In this document: one piece after another, positions 1 to 10,811 of the stretch | Layout: every line of letters begins with the position of its first letter | Numbering within the stretch: position 1 is the first letter of the stretch | From: Chromobacterium haemolyticum | GTDB taxonomy: Bacteria > Pseudomonadota > Gammaproteobacteria > Burkholderiales > Chromobacteriaceae | Assembly: GCF_002081825.1 (NCBI RefSeq) | Contig: NZ_MUKU01000006.1 | Span: 62,001 to 126,000, forward strand | Reading direction: 5' to 3' | DNA length: 64,000 nt | The notes under the pieces: generated by a model | Told to the model about the DNA's origin: nothing | Databases searched by the model: none | What the model saw: only the letters and a program-made list of their open reading frames with translations | Program-made: the position numbers and the translations under genes

Positions 1-47
1 CAGATAGTTTTTTGAACTATTTGATTAGTTAAAAGCGTAAGTGCTGC

Positions 48-773
48 ATGGCAAATCGAGATTTAAAAAATTCCTCCCGTAGTTCCCGCGGCCGCTCATC
101 CAGCTCCAGAAGCGGAGGCGGCGGCATGGTGGCGGGCATCGTCATCGGCCTGATTGTCGGGGTTGCCGTCGCGGTAGGCCTCGCCATGTATCTGAATAAG
201 TCCTCTACGCCGTTCAGCAACTTGGAAAAGTTGGATCGCAAAGCGGCCAGCGCTTCCGCGCCGCCAACGGAGTTGCTGGCGCCGGGCACCCGCATTGCGG
301 ACGCCGCTTCGGAAACCGCCACTGCGCCGGCCCCGGTGAGCAAGCCGGCTCAGCCGCCATCCGCTCCACCGCCGATGCCGGCGGAAACTCCGGCCAAGCC
401 GACCTCGGCCGCACCGGCGGCCAAGGAGGCCGGCAAGGACGAGCAACGCTTTGATTTCTACAAGATCTTGCCTGGCCAGGTGGATGCGGTGCCAGGCAAG
501 AACGGCAAGGCGGCGGAACCTTCTGCTCAGCAGGCGGCCAAAAAGGTCTACTTGCAGCTGGGTTCTTTCCAGAATCAGGACGAGGCGGACAACCTCAAGG
601 CCAAGCTGGCTTTGTTGGGCGTAGAGGCCAAAATCCAGTCGGTAACTGTGCCGGAAAAGGGACTGGTGCATCGGGTTAGGGTGGGGCCGTATAGCCGCCA
701 GGACGAGGTGGATCGGGTGAAGGCTCAGTTGAAGCAGGATGGCATTGGCGCGACAGTCGTCAAGGCGGAATAA
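48..773 (+). CDS. SPOR-domain membrane protein (FtsN-like)
   Basis: A 241-residue single-pass inner-membrane protein. The first 25 residues are Ser/Arg-rich and cytoplasmic, followed by a Gly/Val-rich membrane helix at about residues 27-47 and an Ala/Pro-rich periplasmic linker. The C-terminal SPOR domain starts near residue 165 (KVYLQLGSFQNQDEADNLKA) and carries the usual repeat with HRVRVGPYSRQDEVDRVKA. SPOR domains bind denuded septal peptidoglycan, so a role at the division site or in cell-wall remodelling is likely. The domain layout matches FtsN, but I see no clear FtsN essential-region motif and therefore leave the symbol blank. dsbA follows 26 bp downstream on the same strand, so the two are probably co-transcribed. 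Confidence 0.85.
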   Translation: MANRDLKNSSRSSRGRSSSSRSGGGGMVAGIVIGLIVGVAVAVGLAMYLNKSSTPFSNLEKLDRKAASASAPPTELLAPGTRIADAASETATAPAPVSKPAQPPSAPPPMPAETPAKPTSAAPAAKEAGKDEQRFDFYKILPGQVDAVPGKNGKAAEPSAQQAAKKVYLQLGSFQNQDEADNLKAKLALLGVEAKIQSVTVPEKGLVHRVRVGPYSRQDEVDRVKAQLKQDGIGATVVKAE

Positions 774-799
774 ACTCTTCCTCTATTAGGGAATCGATA

Positions 800-1411
800 A
801 TGAAAAAGTGGTTATTGCTTTCGTTGATGCTGTTCAGCGGCCTGGCAAACGCGGCGATTGAGCTGGGCAAGGATTACACCATGCTGGCGACGCCGCAGCC
901 GGTGGCGGATCCGAAAAAGGTAGAGGTGATCGAGTTCTTCTCCTATCACTGCATTCACTGCCTGGAGCTTGAGCCGGCGATGAGCGCTTGGGAAAAGAGC
1001 AAGCCCGCCGACGTGGCTTTCTCCAAAGAGCAGATCGTGTGGCAAAAGTCGATGGAAGGCTTCGTGCGCATGTTCTCCGCCTTCAAGACCTCCGGCGCCT
1101 ACGACAAACTGCACCGCCCGGCTTTCGAGGCTGTGGTGAAGTCGCGCGTCAACCTGTCTGACGAGGGGGTGTTCGCCAATTGGCTCAAGCAGCAGAAGGG
1201 CGTTGACGCCGCCAAGGTGATGCAGGCGTACAAATCCTTCGGCGTGAACGCGCAGGTGGCCAAGGCGGCCAAGATGACTCGCGATTATGCGATTCAGGGT
1301 ACCCCGACGGTGATCGTCAACGGTAAATACGTAGTGACGCCGGTGGCGCCGGAGCGCATGGTGCAGGTGATTAACGAGCTGGTGGCTAAAGCCCGAGCCG
1401 AGAAAAAATAA
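800..1411 (+). CDS. dsbA: Thiol:disulfide interchange protein DsbA
   Basis: Periplasmic disulfide oxidase of 203 residues. The signal peptide (MKKWLLLSLMLFSGLANA) ends at about residue 18. The thioredoxin-fold active site is Cys51-Ile-His-Cys54, and the cis-proline loop is seen as GTPTVIVNGKY near the C-terminus. The enzyme donates disulfides to exported proteins, including type IV pilus and type II secretion parts and substrates encoded in this window. The dipeptide between the cysteines is Ile-His rather than the Pro-His of the E. coli protein, a variation that can tune redox potential. A strong terminator follows the stop codon. Confidence 0.93.
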   Translation: MKKWLLLSLMLFSGLANAAIELGKDYTMLATPQPVADPKKVEVIEFFSYHCIHCLELEPAMSAWEKSKPADVAFSKEQIVWQKSMEGFVRMFSAFKTSGAYDKLHRPAFEAVVKSRVNLSDEGVFANWLKQQKGVDAAKVMQAYKSFGVNAQVAKAAKMTRDYAIQGTPTVIVNGKYVVTPVAPERMVQVINELVAKARAEKK

Positions 1412-1437
1412 GAATCGAGCAAGACGCTTGGTGAAGA

Positions 1438-1461
1438 AGGCAGCCCCGGGGCTGCCTTTTG
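1438..1461 (+). terminator. Rho-independent terminator after dsbA
   Basis: A perfect GC-rich palindrome (GGCAGCCCC/GGGGCTGCC) is followed by TTTT. It ends the SPOR-dsbA unit just before uppP. Confidence 0.8.
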
Positions 1462-1494
1462 CGCATATTAAACCTTGATGGGGGATGGGTGGAC

Positions 1495-2316
1495 ATGGAT
1501 TTGATGCTGTTGGCTAAGGCTTTATTGCTGGGCATCGTCGAAGGGGTGACGGAGTTTTTTCCGATTTCCAGCACCGGACACTTGATTGTGGTGGGGGACC
1601 TGATCGGTTTTCAAAACAATGCTGACGTGTTTGAGGTGGTGATTCAGCTGGGGGCAATCCTGGCGGTGGTTTGGGAATACCGTCAGCGTTTTCTGGGCGT
1701 GGCGCAGGGCGCTTTGCAGCGGGATGCGCAGTCGTTGCGCTTCATCGGCAACTTGCTGGTGGCCTTCCTGCCGGCGGCGGTCATCGGTTTCTTCGCGATC
1801 AAGGCGATCAAACACTATTTGTTCAACCCGCTGACGGTGGCGCTGGCCTTGATAGTGGGCGGCGTCATCATTCTGCTGGTTGAGCGCAGACAGCGCGTGC
1901 CGCGGGTGAGCAGCGTGGACGCGATGAGCTGGCAAGACGCGTTGAAAGTGGGGGTCGCTCAGGTGTTCGCGATGGTGCCTGGCACATCGCGCTCCGGTTC
2001 CACCATTATCGGCGGTATGTTGTTTGGCCTGGACCGCAAAGTAGCCACCGAGTTTTCCTTTTTCCTGGCGGTGCCTACCATGTTCGCGGCCACGTTCTAC
2101 GACGTGTACAAGCATTGGCACCAGTTCACCGCCGCGGATGTGCCGGTGATAGGCGTTGGCTTCATCGCGGCCTTCATCAGCGCTTTCTTCGCGGTGCGTG
2201 GTTTGATCCGCTATGTGTCCAGCCACAACTTCAATGCGTTCGCCTGGTATCGCATCGTATTCGGCCTGGTGATTTTGGCTACATGGCAGCTGGGTTGGGT
2301 GGATTGGAGCATCTGA
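1495..2316 (+). CDS. uppP: Undecaprenyl-diphosphatase UppP (BacA)
   Basis: Polytopic inner-membrane enzyme that dephosphorylates undecaprenyl pyrophosphate to recycle the lipid carrier for peptidoglycan and other envelope polymers. The N-terminal motif [18 protein letters not shown] and the central PGTSRSGST motif are the two catalytic signatures of the family. The start is placed at ATG 1495, giving 273 residues, the usual family length; it is preceded by the purine-rich stretch GGGGGATGGG. An upstream in-frame TTG at 1459 would add 12 residues but lies inside the preceding terminator. Overexpression of this family gives bacitracin resistance. Confidence 0.95.
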   Translation: MDLMLLAKALLLGIVEGVTEFFPISSTGHLIVVGDLIGFQNNADVFEVVIQLGAILAVVWEYRQRFLGVAQGALQRDAQSLRFIGNLLVAFLPAAVIGFFAIKAIKHYLFNPLTVALALIVGGVIILLVERRQRVPRVSSVDAMSWQDALKVGVAQVFAMVPGTSRSGSTIIGGMLFGLDRKVATEFSFFLAVPTMFAATFYDVYKHWHQFTAADVPVIGVGFIAAFISAFFAVRGLIRYVSSHNFNAFAWYRIVFGLVILATWQLGWVDWSI

Positions 2317-2338
2317 ATTGGCTCAAGATAGAAATATC

Positions 2339-2367
2339 TTGACAGCCAAGAGCGGCTTGTATAATAT
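2339..2367 (+). promoter_or_regulatory. Sigma-70 promoter of the initiator tRNA gene
   Basis: A perfect TTGACA lies at 2339-2344. The -10 element is TAATAT at 2362-2367 (17-bp spacer) or the overlapping TATAAT at 2360-2365. The tRNA starts 13-20 bp downstream, which fits a strong stable-RNA promoter. Confidence 0.75.
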
Positions 2368-2380
2368 GCAACCTCTCTGA

Positions 2381-2457
<77 letters not shown>

Positions 2458-2463
2458 AATTCA

Positions 2464-2499
2464 AAAACCCAGCTTTCTTTGTGAAAGCTGGGTTTTTTG
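2464..2499 (+). terminator. Terminator of the tRNA-fMet gene
   Basis: Stem AACCCAGCTTTC/GAAAGCTGGGTT followed by a run of six T. It lies directly behind the tRNA. Confidence 0.85.
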
Positions 2500-2536
2500 T
2501 TTTCCCGGCGGCCTGTCTGATTAATGGCCGCTGAAT

Positions 2537-2568
2537 AAAAAAACCGCCGGGTAACGGCGGTTTTTTTA
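2537..2568. terminator. Bidirectional terminator between tRNA-fMet and purB
   Basis: Stem CCGCCG/CGGCGG flanked by seven A on the left and seven T on the right, so it can stop transcripts from either side. It probably serves purB on the minus strand, whose stop codon is 19 bp away. Confidence 0.8.
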
Positions 2569-2586
2569 TTGCTCGCGCAGGCGTGA

Positions 2587-4919
<2,333 letters not shown>

Positions 4920-4937
4920 CGAAATCCTTTTACATCA

Positions 4938-4965
4938 AGAAAAACGGGTGCTAGGCACCCGTTTC
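4938..4965 (-). terminator. Terminator of ffh
   Basis: On the minus strand a stem AAACGGGTGC/GCACCCGTTT is followed by T-rich sequence. It lies between the ffh stop codon and the start of the ATP-grasp gene. Confidence 0.75.
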
Positions 4966-4968
4966 AGC

Positions 4969-6324
4969 TTACATGCCGGGCATCATGCCCTTCATGCCGC
5001 GAAGCATTTTCATCATGCCTCCCTTGGAGGAGAACTGCTTCATCATTTTCTGCGTCTGCTCGAACTGGTTCAGCAGTTTGTTGACTTCCTGCACCGTCAC
5101 GCCGGCGCCGGCGGCGATGCGTCGCTTGCGGCTGGCCTTGAGCAATTCCGGTTTGTGGCGTTCCTGCGGCGTCATTGAATTGATGATGCCTTCGATGCGG
5201 CGCATGGCTTTCTCCGCCTCCGCGCCCTGCACGCCTTTGGCCATTTGGCCCAGTTGCCCGGGCATTTTCTCCAGCAGGTTGCTCATGCCGCCCATTTTTT
5301 TCATCTGCTGCATCTGGGCCTTGAAGTCCTCGAGGTCGAAACCCTTGCCGGATTTCAACTTCTTGGCCATGGCGGCGGCTTCGTCCTGATCGATGCCTTT
5401 TTGCACCTCCTCGATCAGCGACAGCACATCGCCCATGCCCAGAATGCGGCTGGCGATCCGGTCCGGGTGGAAGGGTTCCAGGCCAGACACCTTTTCGCCG
5501 ACGCCGATGAATTTGATCGGCTTGCCGGTGATGTGGCGGACCGACAGCGCGGCGCCGCCTCGGGAGTCGCCGTCCATCTTGGTGAGGATGACGCCGGTCA
5601 GCGGCAGCGCTTCATTGAAAGCCTGGGCGGTGTTGACGGCGTCTTGGCCCTGCATCGCATCGACGACGAACAGGGTTTCCACCGGATTCAGCGCGGCATG
5701 CAGCGCTTTGATCTCGGCCATCATCGCCTCGTCGATGGCCAAACGGCCGGCGGTGTCCACCATCAGGACATCGAAGAAGTGACGCTTGGCGTGATCCACT
5801 GCGGCGCGGGCGATGTCGACGGGATTCTGGTCGCCGGAGGAGGGAAACCATTCGACTTCGACCTGTTGGGCCAGCAGTTTCAATTGTTCGATCGCGGCGG
5901 GACGGTAGATGTCGGCGGAGACGACCAGTACTTTTTTCTTCTGGGTCTCTTTCAACAGCTTGGCGAGTTTGCCCACTGTGGTGGTCTTGCCGGCGCCCTG
6001 CAGGCCGGCCATCAGCACAATGGCGGGGGGCACGGCCGCCAGATTGAGGGCGTCGTTCTTCTCGCCCATTAATTTGGTCAATTCCTCATTGACCACGCCC
6101 ACCAGGGCCTGGCCCGGAGTCAGGCTGCCGGCCACGTCCTGGCCAAGGGCACGTTCCTTGACCTGGGAGATAAAGGTTTTGACCACGGGCAGGGCGACGT
6201 CGGCCTCCAGCAGGGCCATGCGCACTTCGCGCATCGCGTCCTGGATATTGGTCTCGGTCAAGCGCGCATTGCCGCGCAGATTTTTCATCACGCCGGACAG
6301 GCGGCTGGTCAGGTTGTCTAGCAT
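4969..6324 (-). CDS. ffh: Signal recognition particle protein Ffh
   Basis: GTPase subunit of the signal recognition particle, which binds 4.5S RNA and delivers ribosomes making membrane proteins to FtsY. It has 451 residues. The N domain is followed by the G domain with the P-loop GLQGAGKTTT, DTAGRL (G3) and TKMDGDSRGG (G4). The methionine-rich M domain ends in MMKMLRGMKGMMPGM, which forms the signal-peptide groove. The gene is divergent from a YpjD-type membrane protein gene, the same pairing as in many proteobacteria, with 107 bp between the two starts. Confidence 0.97.
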   Translation of the reverse strand: MLDNLTSRLSGVMKNLRGNARLTETNIQDAMREVRMALLEADVALPVVKTFISQVKERALGQDVAGSLTPGQALVGVVNEELTKLMGEKNDALNLAAVPPAIVLMAGLQGAGKTTTVGKLAKLLKETQKKKVLVVSADIYRPAAIEQLKLLAQQVEVEWFPSSGDQNPVDIARAAVDHAKRHFFDVLMVDTAGRLAIDEAMMAEIKALHAALNPVETLFVVDAMQGQDAVNTAQAFNEALPLTGVILTKMDGDSRGGAALSVRHITGKPIKFIGVGEKVSGLEPFHPDRIASRILGMGDVLSLIEEVQKGIDQDEAAAMAKKLKSGKGFDLEDFKAQMQQMKKMGGMSNLLEKMPGQLGQMAKGVQGAEAEKAMRRIEGIINSMTPQERHKPELLKASRKRRIAAGAGVTVQEVNKLLNQFEQTQKMMKQFSSKGGMMKMLRGMKGMMPGM

Positions 6325-6431
6325 GGTGCGTCCTTACTTCTGCCAACGGCTTGCCGGTTGGTGTAGACTCTCAAACCATTGATTTTACCACGAGCCGCCG
6401 GGCAGCACCCGGTTTTGATAAAACACTCGCC

Positions 6432-7253
6432 ATGACCAGCTTCCTGCTCGTACTTTCTATTGCGCTGATCCTCTCTTACGGGGTCTTTACCTGGCATTAC
6501 TTCGCCAACTGGCGCGGCCTGGCTTGCTGGCCGCGCAAGCCGCGGCTGGAGCACAGCCTATTGGGCGTGTTGCTGCTGCTACAGGCGATAGCCGTGCTGT
6601 TGCCGCTGACTCAGGGGGCTTTGCTGTCTCTTGGCGTTGGCCGCGCGCTGTCGGTAATGGTATGGATCATGATGCTGATTTATTGGACCTGCAGTTTTTT
6701 CTATCGCGTGGAAGGTTTGCAGCTGTTCATGATGCCGCTGGCGATGGCTGCGCTGGGTTTCGCTCTGCTGTTTCCAGGCCAACACGTGGTCCAGGACCTG
6801 AGCAATCCGGCTTTTGTACTGCATATCCTGGTGTCCTTGTTTGCCTATAGCCTGTTCGCCATCGGCGCCCTGATCGCCATTTTGATGCTGTTTTTGGAAA
6901 AGGCTCTGCACGATAAACGGGCGTCTCCGCTGCTTAGGCAATTGCCGCCTTTGCTTTCCCTGGAAAAAATGATGTTCCAAGTGATTGGCGTCGGCTTTTT
7001 GTTGTTGACGGTTTCTTTGTTGACCGGGGTGGTGTTTTCCGAGGAAGTGCTGGGGCACGCCGCGGCGCTGACGCACAAGACCGTTTTCGCCGTGTTGTCC
7101 TGGCTGCTGTTCGGCGGCTTGTTGATCGGCCGCAAGTTGCAAGGCTGGCGCGGTCGGGTGGCGATTCGCTGGACTTTGGCTGGTTTCCTGTCCTTGGCGC
7201 TGGCTTACATTGGCAGCAAGGTCGTCATAGAATTGATCCTGCAACGCGGTTGA
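6432..7253 (+). CDS. YpjD/CcsA-type cytochrome c assembly family membrane protein
   Basis: A 273-residue polytopic membrane protein with about eight hydrophobic helices, matching the CcsA/HemX-like cytochrome assembly family (YpjD branch). The start is put at ATG 6432 because the first helix (TSFLLVLSIALILSYGVFTW) follows at once; the upstream in-frame ATG at 6351 adds 27 polar residues. A conserved-looking His lies in the loop LTHKTVFAVLSWLLF. YpjD sits next to ffh in E. coli, which supports the assignment. Proper CcsA proteins carry haem to the periplasm; whether this branch does so is not established. Confidence 0.8.
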   Translation: MTSFLLVLSIALILSYGVFTWHYFANWRGLACWPRKPRLEHSLLGVLLLLQAIAVLLPLTQGALLSLGVGRALSVMVWIMMLIYWTCSFFYRVEGLQLFMMPLAMAALGFALLFPGQHVVQDLSNPAFVLHILVSLFAYSLFAIGALIAILMLFLEKALHDKRASPLLRQLPPLLSLEKMMFQVIGVGFLLLTVSLLTGVVFSEEVLGHAAALTHKTVFAVLSWLLFGGLLIGRKLQGWRGRVAIRWTLAGFLSLALAYIGSKVVIELILQRG

Positions 7254-7284
7254 GGTTGCTCAGTCCTGTCTCACAAGGAGATCA

Positions 7285-7668
7285 ATGATGAAAAAATTGT
7301 TAGCCCTGTTTGCCGCCCTGATGCTGATTTGCGGTACGGCTTTTGCCGCCGTCAACATCAATACCGCTAACCAGCAGGAGCTGGAGGCGCTGAACGGCAT
7401 CGGCCCGGTCAAGGCCAAAGCCATCGTGGAATACCGCGCCAAGAACGGGCCGTTCAAGAGTGTCGACGACCTGAAGAGTGTCAGTGGAATCGGCGACAAG
7501 ACCTTGGAAAAGCTGCGTAGCGAGATCTCTGTCAGCGGAGCGTCCAGCGCCGCCCCGAAAGCGGCGGCCAAGCCCGCTGCCGCCGCCAAACCTGCTGCGA
7601 CGGCTGCCAAGCCGGTGGCCGGTGCCAAGAAAGAAGCCTCCAAGCCGGCGGCCAAGAAAAAGCCTTGA
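7285..7668 (+). CDS. comEA: ComEA-like helix-hairpin-helix protein
   Basis: A 127-residue exported DNA-binding protein. A signal peptide (MKKLLALFAALMLICGTAFA after a first Met) is followed directly by the tandem helix-hairpin-helix domain: VNINTANQQELEALNGIGPV and SVSGIGDKTLEKL. This is the periplasmic competence protein type that grips incoming DNA behind the type IV pilus. The last 40 residues are an Ala/Lys/Pro tail that could add non-specific DNA or wall binding. The gene is isolated by a terminator. pilB, pilC and pilD are 3 kb downstream, so natural transformation machinery is plausible but not proven. Confidence 0.85.
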   Translation: MMKKLLALFAALMLICGTAFAAVNINTANQQELEALNGIGPVKAKAIVEYRAKNGPFKSVDDLKSVSGIGDKTLEKLRSEISVSGASSAAPKAAAKPAAAAKPAATAAKPVAGAKKEASKPAAKKKP

Positions 7669-7697
7669 TGCTTGCCAGGTAACGGTTTGCTGGAAAC

Positions 7698-7722
7698 AAC
7701 GCCCGCGGATGCGGGCGTTTTT
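7698..7722. terminator. Terminator between comEA-like gene and photolyase
   Basis: Stem AACGCCCGC/GCGGGCGTT with TTTTT on the plus side. It lies between two convergent genes and overlaps the last codon of the photolyase gene. Confidence 0.75.
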
Positions 7723-9167
7723 CATTGCTTGCCGAACAGGGCCAGAGCCAGCTGCCGTTGCTCGGCGTGGTCGACGATGGGGAGCGGATAGTCGCGGCCC
7801 AGCTCGAAGCCTTCCGGCAGCGCCTTGGCTTGCCAGGGAGCGTGAATCGCCTGATCGTTTAGTGCCGCCAGCTCCGGTACGTAGCGGCGGATGAAGCGGC
7901 CGTCCGGGTCGAATTTCTGCGATTGAGTCACTGGGTTGAAGATGCGGAAATAGGGCTGTGCGTCGCAGCCGGTGGAGGCGGCCCATTGCCAGCCGCCGTT
8001 GTTCGACGCCAGATCGAAATCCAGCAGTTTCTCCGCGAAATAGCGTTCTCCCAGACGCCAGTCAATCAGCAGATCCTTGACCAGAAAGCTGGCGGCGATC
8101 ATGCGCAGCCGGTTGTGCATATAGCCGGTTTGGTTCAGTTGTCGCATGGCCGCATCAATCAGCGGATAACCGCTTAGTCCTTTCTGCCAGCTTTCCAACC
8201 AGTCCGGGCGATTGGGAAAGGGCAGGTCGCGGTATTGCGGCTTGAAGCTGTGAGTGGAGGCATCCGGAAAGTGCCACAGCAGTTGCTGATAAAACTCTCG
8301 CCAGATCAACTCCTTCAGCCAGCACATAGCGCCCTCGCCGCCGTCGAAGCAGGCGAATTGCACCAATTGGCGAATCGAGAGGGTGCCGAAACGCAAGTGG
8401 GTGGAGAGGTAGGACACGCCCTTTACGCCGGGATAGTCTCTTTGTTGATGGTAGCGTTGGATGCGTTGCTGACAAAAATCGGCAAACAGTTCTTTTGCGC
8501 CGGACGCGCCCGGCGCCAGTAAGCAAGGCTCGGTCTGGGCAAATCCTAATTCTGCCAGGCTGGGTATGGCCGGCGTTCCCGCTGGCGGGCGCAGCCGGCC
8601 GGTCAGCGGCGGCACGGTCAGCGCTTGGCTGTGCTGTGGGCTCAGCCTTTTGAGCCAGGCATTGCAATATGGGGTAAACACGGTGAATGGTTTGCCGCTG
8701 GCCGTGAGCAGTTCGTCCCGGGCGAAAATGACCTGGTCCTTGTAGGCGTGGAAGGTCTTGCCCATCGTCGCCAAGGCTTGAGCGACCTGCGTGTCTCGCT
8801 GGCGCGCATAGGGCTCGTAATCCTCGTTCGCGTAAACGGCGTCGGCGCCTAGCTGAGCCGCTAGCCTGGGGATGATGTCTGGCGCCGGTCCGGTTTCGCA
8901 CCACAGCTCGCCGCCCGCCGCGCGTAGGGTGTTCTGAATTTCCCGCAGGGATTGCCAGATGAAGCCGAGGCGCCGATCGGTGGGGGAGAGCGTGTCTAGA
9001 ATATTGCTGTCGAAGACAAAGACGCATTGAACTGGGAGGCCCGAGGCCAGCGCTTGCTGCAAGGCGTGATTGTCTTCCAGACGCAAATCGCGCCTGAGCC
9101 AGTAAAGTGCAGCCTTGCTCGTAGGTAGATTCGCTGTGGTTTGATTGTCTGACAATGAATGGTCCAT
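7722..9167 (-). CDS. phrB: Deoxyribodipyrimidine photolyase
   Basis: Light-driven repair of cyclobutane pyrimidine dimers using FADH- and an antenna chromophore. The N-terminal Rossmann domain begins ALYWLRRDLRLEDNHALQ. The C-terminal FAD domain carries the family signatures LIWREFYQQLLW, YMHNRLRMIAASFLVKDLL and NNGGWQWAASTGCDAQPYFR. I chose the start at 9167 (481 residues), close to the usual 470. An in-frame ATG at 9230 would add 21 residues without a visible ribosome site. The gene is divergent from the porin. Confidence 0.94.
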   Translation of the reverse strand: MDHSLSDNQTTANLPTSKAALYWLRRDLRLEDNHALQQALASGLPVQCVFVFDSNILDTLSPTDRRLGFIWQSLREIQNTLRAAGGELWCETGPAPDIIPRLAAQLGADAVYANEDYEPYARQRDTQVAQALATMGKTFHAYKDQVIFARDELLTASGKPFTVFTPYCNAWLKRLSPQHSQALTVPPLTGRLRPPAGTPAIPSLAELGFAQTEPCLLAPGASGAKELFADFCQQRIQRYHQQRDYPGVKGVSYLSTHLRFGTLSIRQLVQFACFDGGEGAMCWLKELIWREFYQQLLWHFPDASTHSFKPQYRDLPFPNRPDWLESWQKGLSGYPLIDAAMRQLNQTGYMHNRLRMIAASFLVKDLLIDWRLGERYFAEKLLDFDLASNNGGWQWAASTGCDAQPYFRIFNPVTQSQKFDPDGRFIRRYVPELAALNDQAIHAPWQAKALPEGFELGRDYPLPIVDHAEQRQLALALFGKQ

Positions 9168-9471
9168 TTTTATGCCTATGAGCTTGTTGCTTTTTTGCAC
9201 TAAATTACTGCTTGTGTTGCGTAACTGCATCTAAATGGCGGTGGTACTTAGCTGTTGAGTTCATGTAAAACAATGGCTTGTGATGCTTGTGTTGTTTTTT
9301 TGAGTGCTTTTTTGTCGAAAGTACATGCTGTTTTTGTTTTTTCGCAACGTCAGTCTTATATTGAGGCTAGCGATCACCGAAGCATATCGGTGGCACATAA
9401 ATGTCCGGGTTCTCTGGCTTTAGAACAGCGAAATCAACAGGACAACATCAACTGACTTGAAAGGAACTGCA
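9168..9471. other. Intergenic region between photolyase and porin
   Basis: About 300 bp, T-rich from 9245 to 9360, with no credible gene; the short open frame through it has poor codon use and no ribosome site. It must hold the divergent promoters of the photolyase and the porin. The string TTGCGTAACTGCATCTAA at 9217-9234 resembles a motif upstream of the nuclease at 49.46 kb. The porin has an AAAGGAAC ribosome site just before its ATG. Confidence 0.5.
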
Positions 9472-10590
9472 ATGAACAAGACGCATATCGCTCTTGCAAT
9501 CGCCGCCCTGATGCCGGCCGCCGCCGCGATGGCCGACGTCACCGTTTACGGTGAAATCCGTGGTGGTTACGAGTACAACAAGTCTTACAGCTCCACGATC
9601 AACCTCGATGCCAACGGCAAGCTGCAAGGCGGCTCCGAGATCAATGACTGGACTTCGCGCATCGGTTTCAAGGGCAACGAAGATCTGGGCAATGGTCTGA
9701 AGGCGATCTGGCAAGTGGAAAGCCGCGTGCATATCGATGGCACTAAAGGTACTGCTAACGAGCCGAGCTCTGATGGCTTTGCTACTCGTGACAGTTTCAT
9801 CGGTTTGGCTGGCGACAGCTGGGGTAAGATTCGCTTGGGCAAACTGTCCAATTACGCCAACGATATGATGGAGCAGGTTGACCCTGGTTACTATAGCAGC
9901 CAGAGCGTTGGCGGCCTGGGGATGTTTACCCGCCTGGATGATCGTGTGACTAATGCGGTCCGTTATGATAGCCCGAATTGGAATGGTTTCAGTTTTGCCT
10001 TGTTGTACGGCACCGATGAAACCCGCAAGGTTGTTAGCGGCTCCACTACCAATAACCAGACTTGGAACCTGGGCCTGAGTTATGAGAACTCCGGTTTCTT
10101 CGGTAAGTACAACTACCAGAATTGGAATGATGCCAGCAAGCTTGCTAGCGCCAAAGACTGGCACCGTCTTGAGGCCGGCTATATGGCCAACAACCTCTAC
10201 GCCGCTTTGGGCTATCAGCAGATTCAGGGTTATGGTTTTGGCACCTTCTATAACGGGTCGCTGAGTTCCAGTTATAACACTGCGGCATTGGCAACTGGCG
10301 CGACCCAAGCTCAGATTGATGGGGCTAAGCTGAAAACCAAAGAACTCGCTTTGACTCTTGGTTACACCTTTGGTGCCTTCACTCCGTACTTCTCCTATGT
10401 CAAAGGTTACGATGCCAGCTTGAACGGCAATACCATCGACAAGTCCGGTTACGATCAGTTTGTTTTGGCTCTGGACTATGCGTTGTCCAAGCGGACCGAG
10501 GTTTACACTTCTTACGGTCATGTGAAGTGGAAAGACGGCGCTTTGGACAAGGAAAACTCCTTCGGCCTGGGCCTGGTGCACCGCTTCTAA
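9472..10590 (+). CDS. Gram-negative general porin (Neisseria/Burkholderia type)
   Basis: A 372-residue outer-membrane beta-barrel protein. The signal peptide MNKTHIALAIAALMPAAAAMA is followed by the first strand DVTVYGEIRGGYEYN. Alternating polar and aromatic strands run throughout, and the protein ends in Phe (GLGLVHRF), the signature recognised by the BAM complex. The pattern fits 16-stranded trimeric diffusion porins of beta-proteobacteria. The start at 9472 is set by the AAAGGAAC ribosome site and the signal peptide. Third codon positions are less GC-biased than in the neighbours, as often seen in highly expressed surface genes. It is monocistronic, with its own terminator. Confidence 0.93.
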   Translation: MNKTHIALAIAALMPAAAAMADVTVYGEIRGGYEYNKSYSSTINLDANGKLQGGSEINDWTSRIGFKGNEDLGNGLKAIWQVESRVHIDGTKGTANEPSSDGFATRDSFIGLAGDSWGKIRLGKLSNYANDMMEQVDPGYYSSQSVGGLGMFTRLDDRVTNAVRYDSPNWNGFSFALLYGTDETRKVVSGSTTNNQTWNLGLSYENSGFFGKYNYQNWNDASKLASAKDWHRLEAGYMANNLYAALGYQQIQGYGFGTFYNGSLSSSYNTAALATGATQAQIDGAKLKTKELALTLGYTFGAFTPYFSYVKGYDASLNGNTIDKSGYDQFVLALDYALSKRTEVYTSYGHVKWKDGALDKENSFGLGLVHRF

Positions 10591-10611
10591 GCACATTTGA
10601 GTTTGAGTTTG

Positions 10612-10637
10612 AAAGGACTGCTTCGGCAGTCCTTTTT
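10612..10637 (+). terminator. Porin terminator
   Basis: Stem AAAGGACTGC/GCAGTCCTTT closed by a stable TTCG tetraloop and followed by T-rich sequence. Confidence 0.9.
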
Positions 10638-10811
10638 GTTTTTGCGCGGATGCTTGGCGTAATCCGGCTGCGCCGGGATTTAAGTCAAAGCAGCCCCCGC
10701 ATTTTGCATATAATGTTGTAACGGTAGTGCGGCTGTCTTCAAGGTGGCGAGCTCTGACGCAGGAGCGCCGCGCGGTGTCGTCTAATCTGTTCACTGGTGA
10801 GTTGCAAGCGT

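Noticed and set aside
1-47. Possible end of an upstream gene
   Set aside because: Only 47 bp are visible; no frame can be assigned, although argS is often found here in relatives.
9255-9455. Open frame of 66 codons upstream of the porin
   Set aside because: Lies in a T-rich control region, has no ribosome site and no protein-like pattern.
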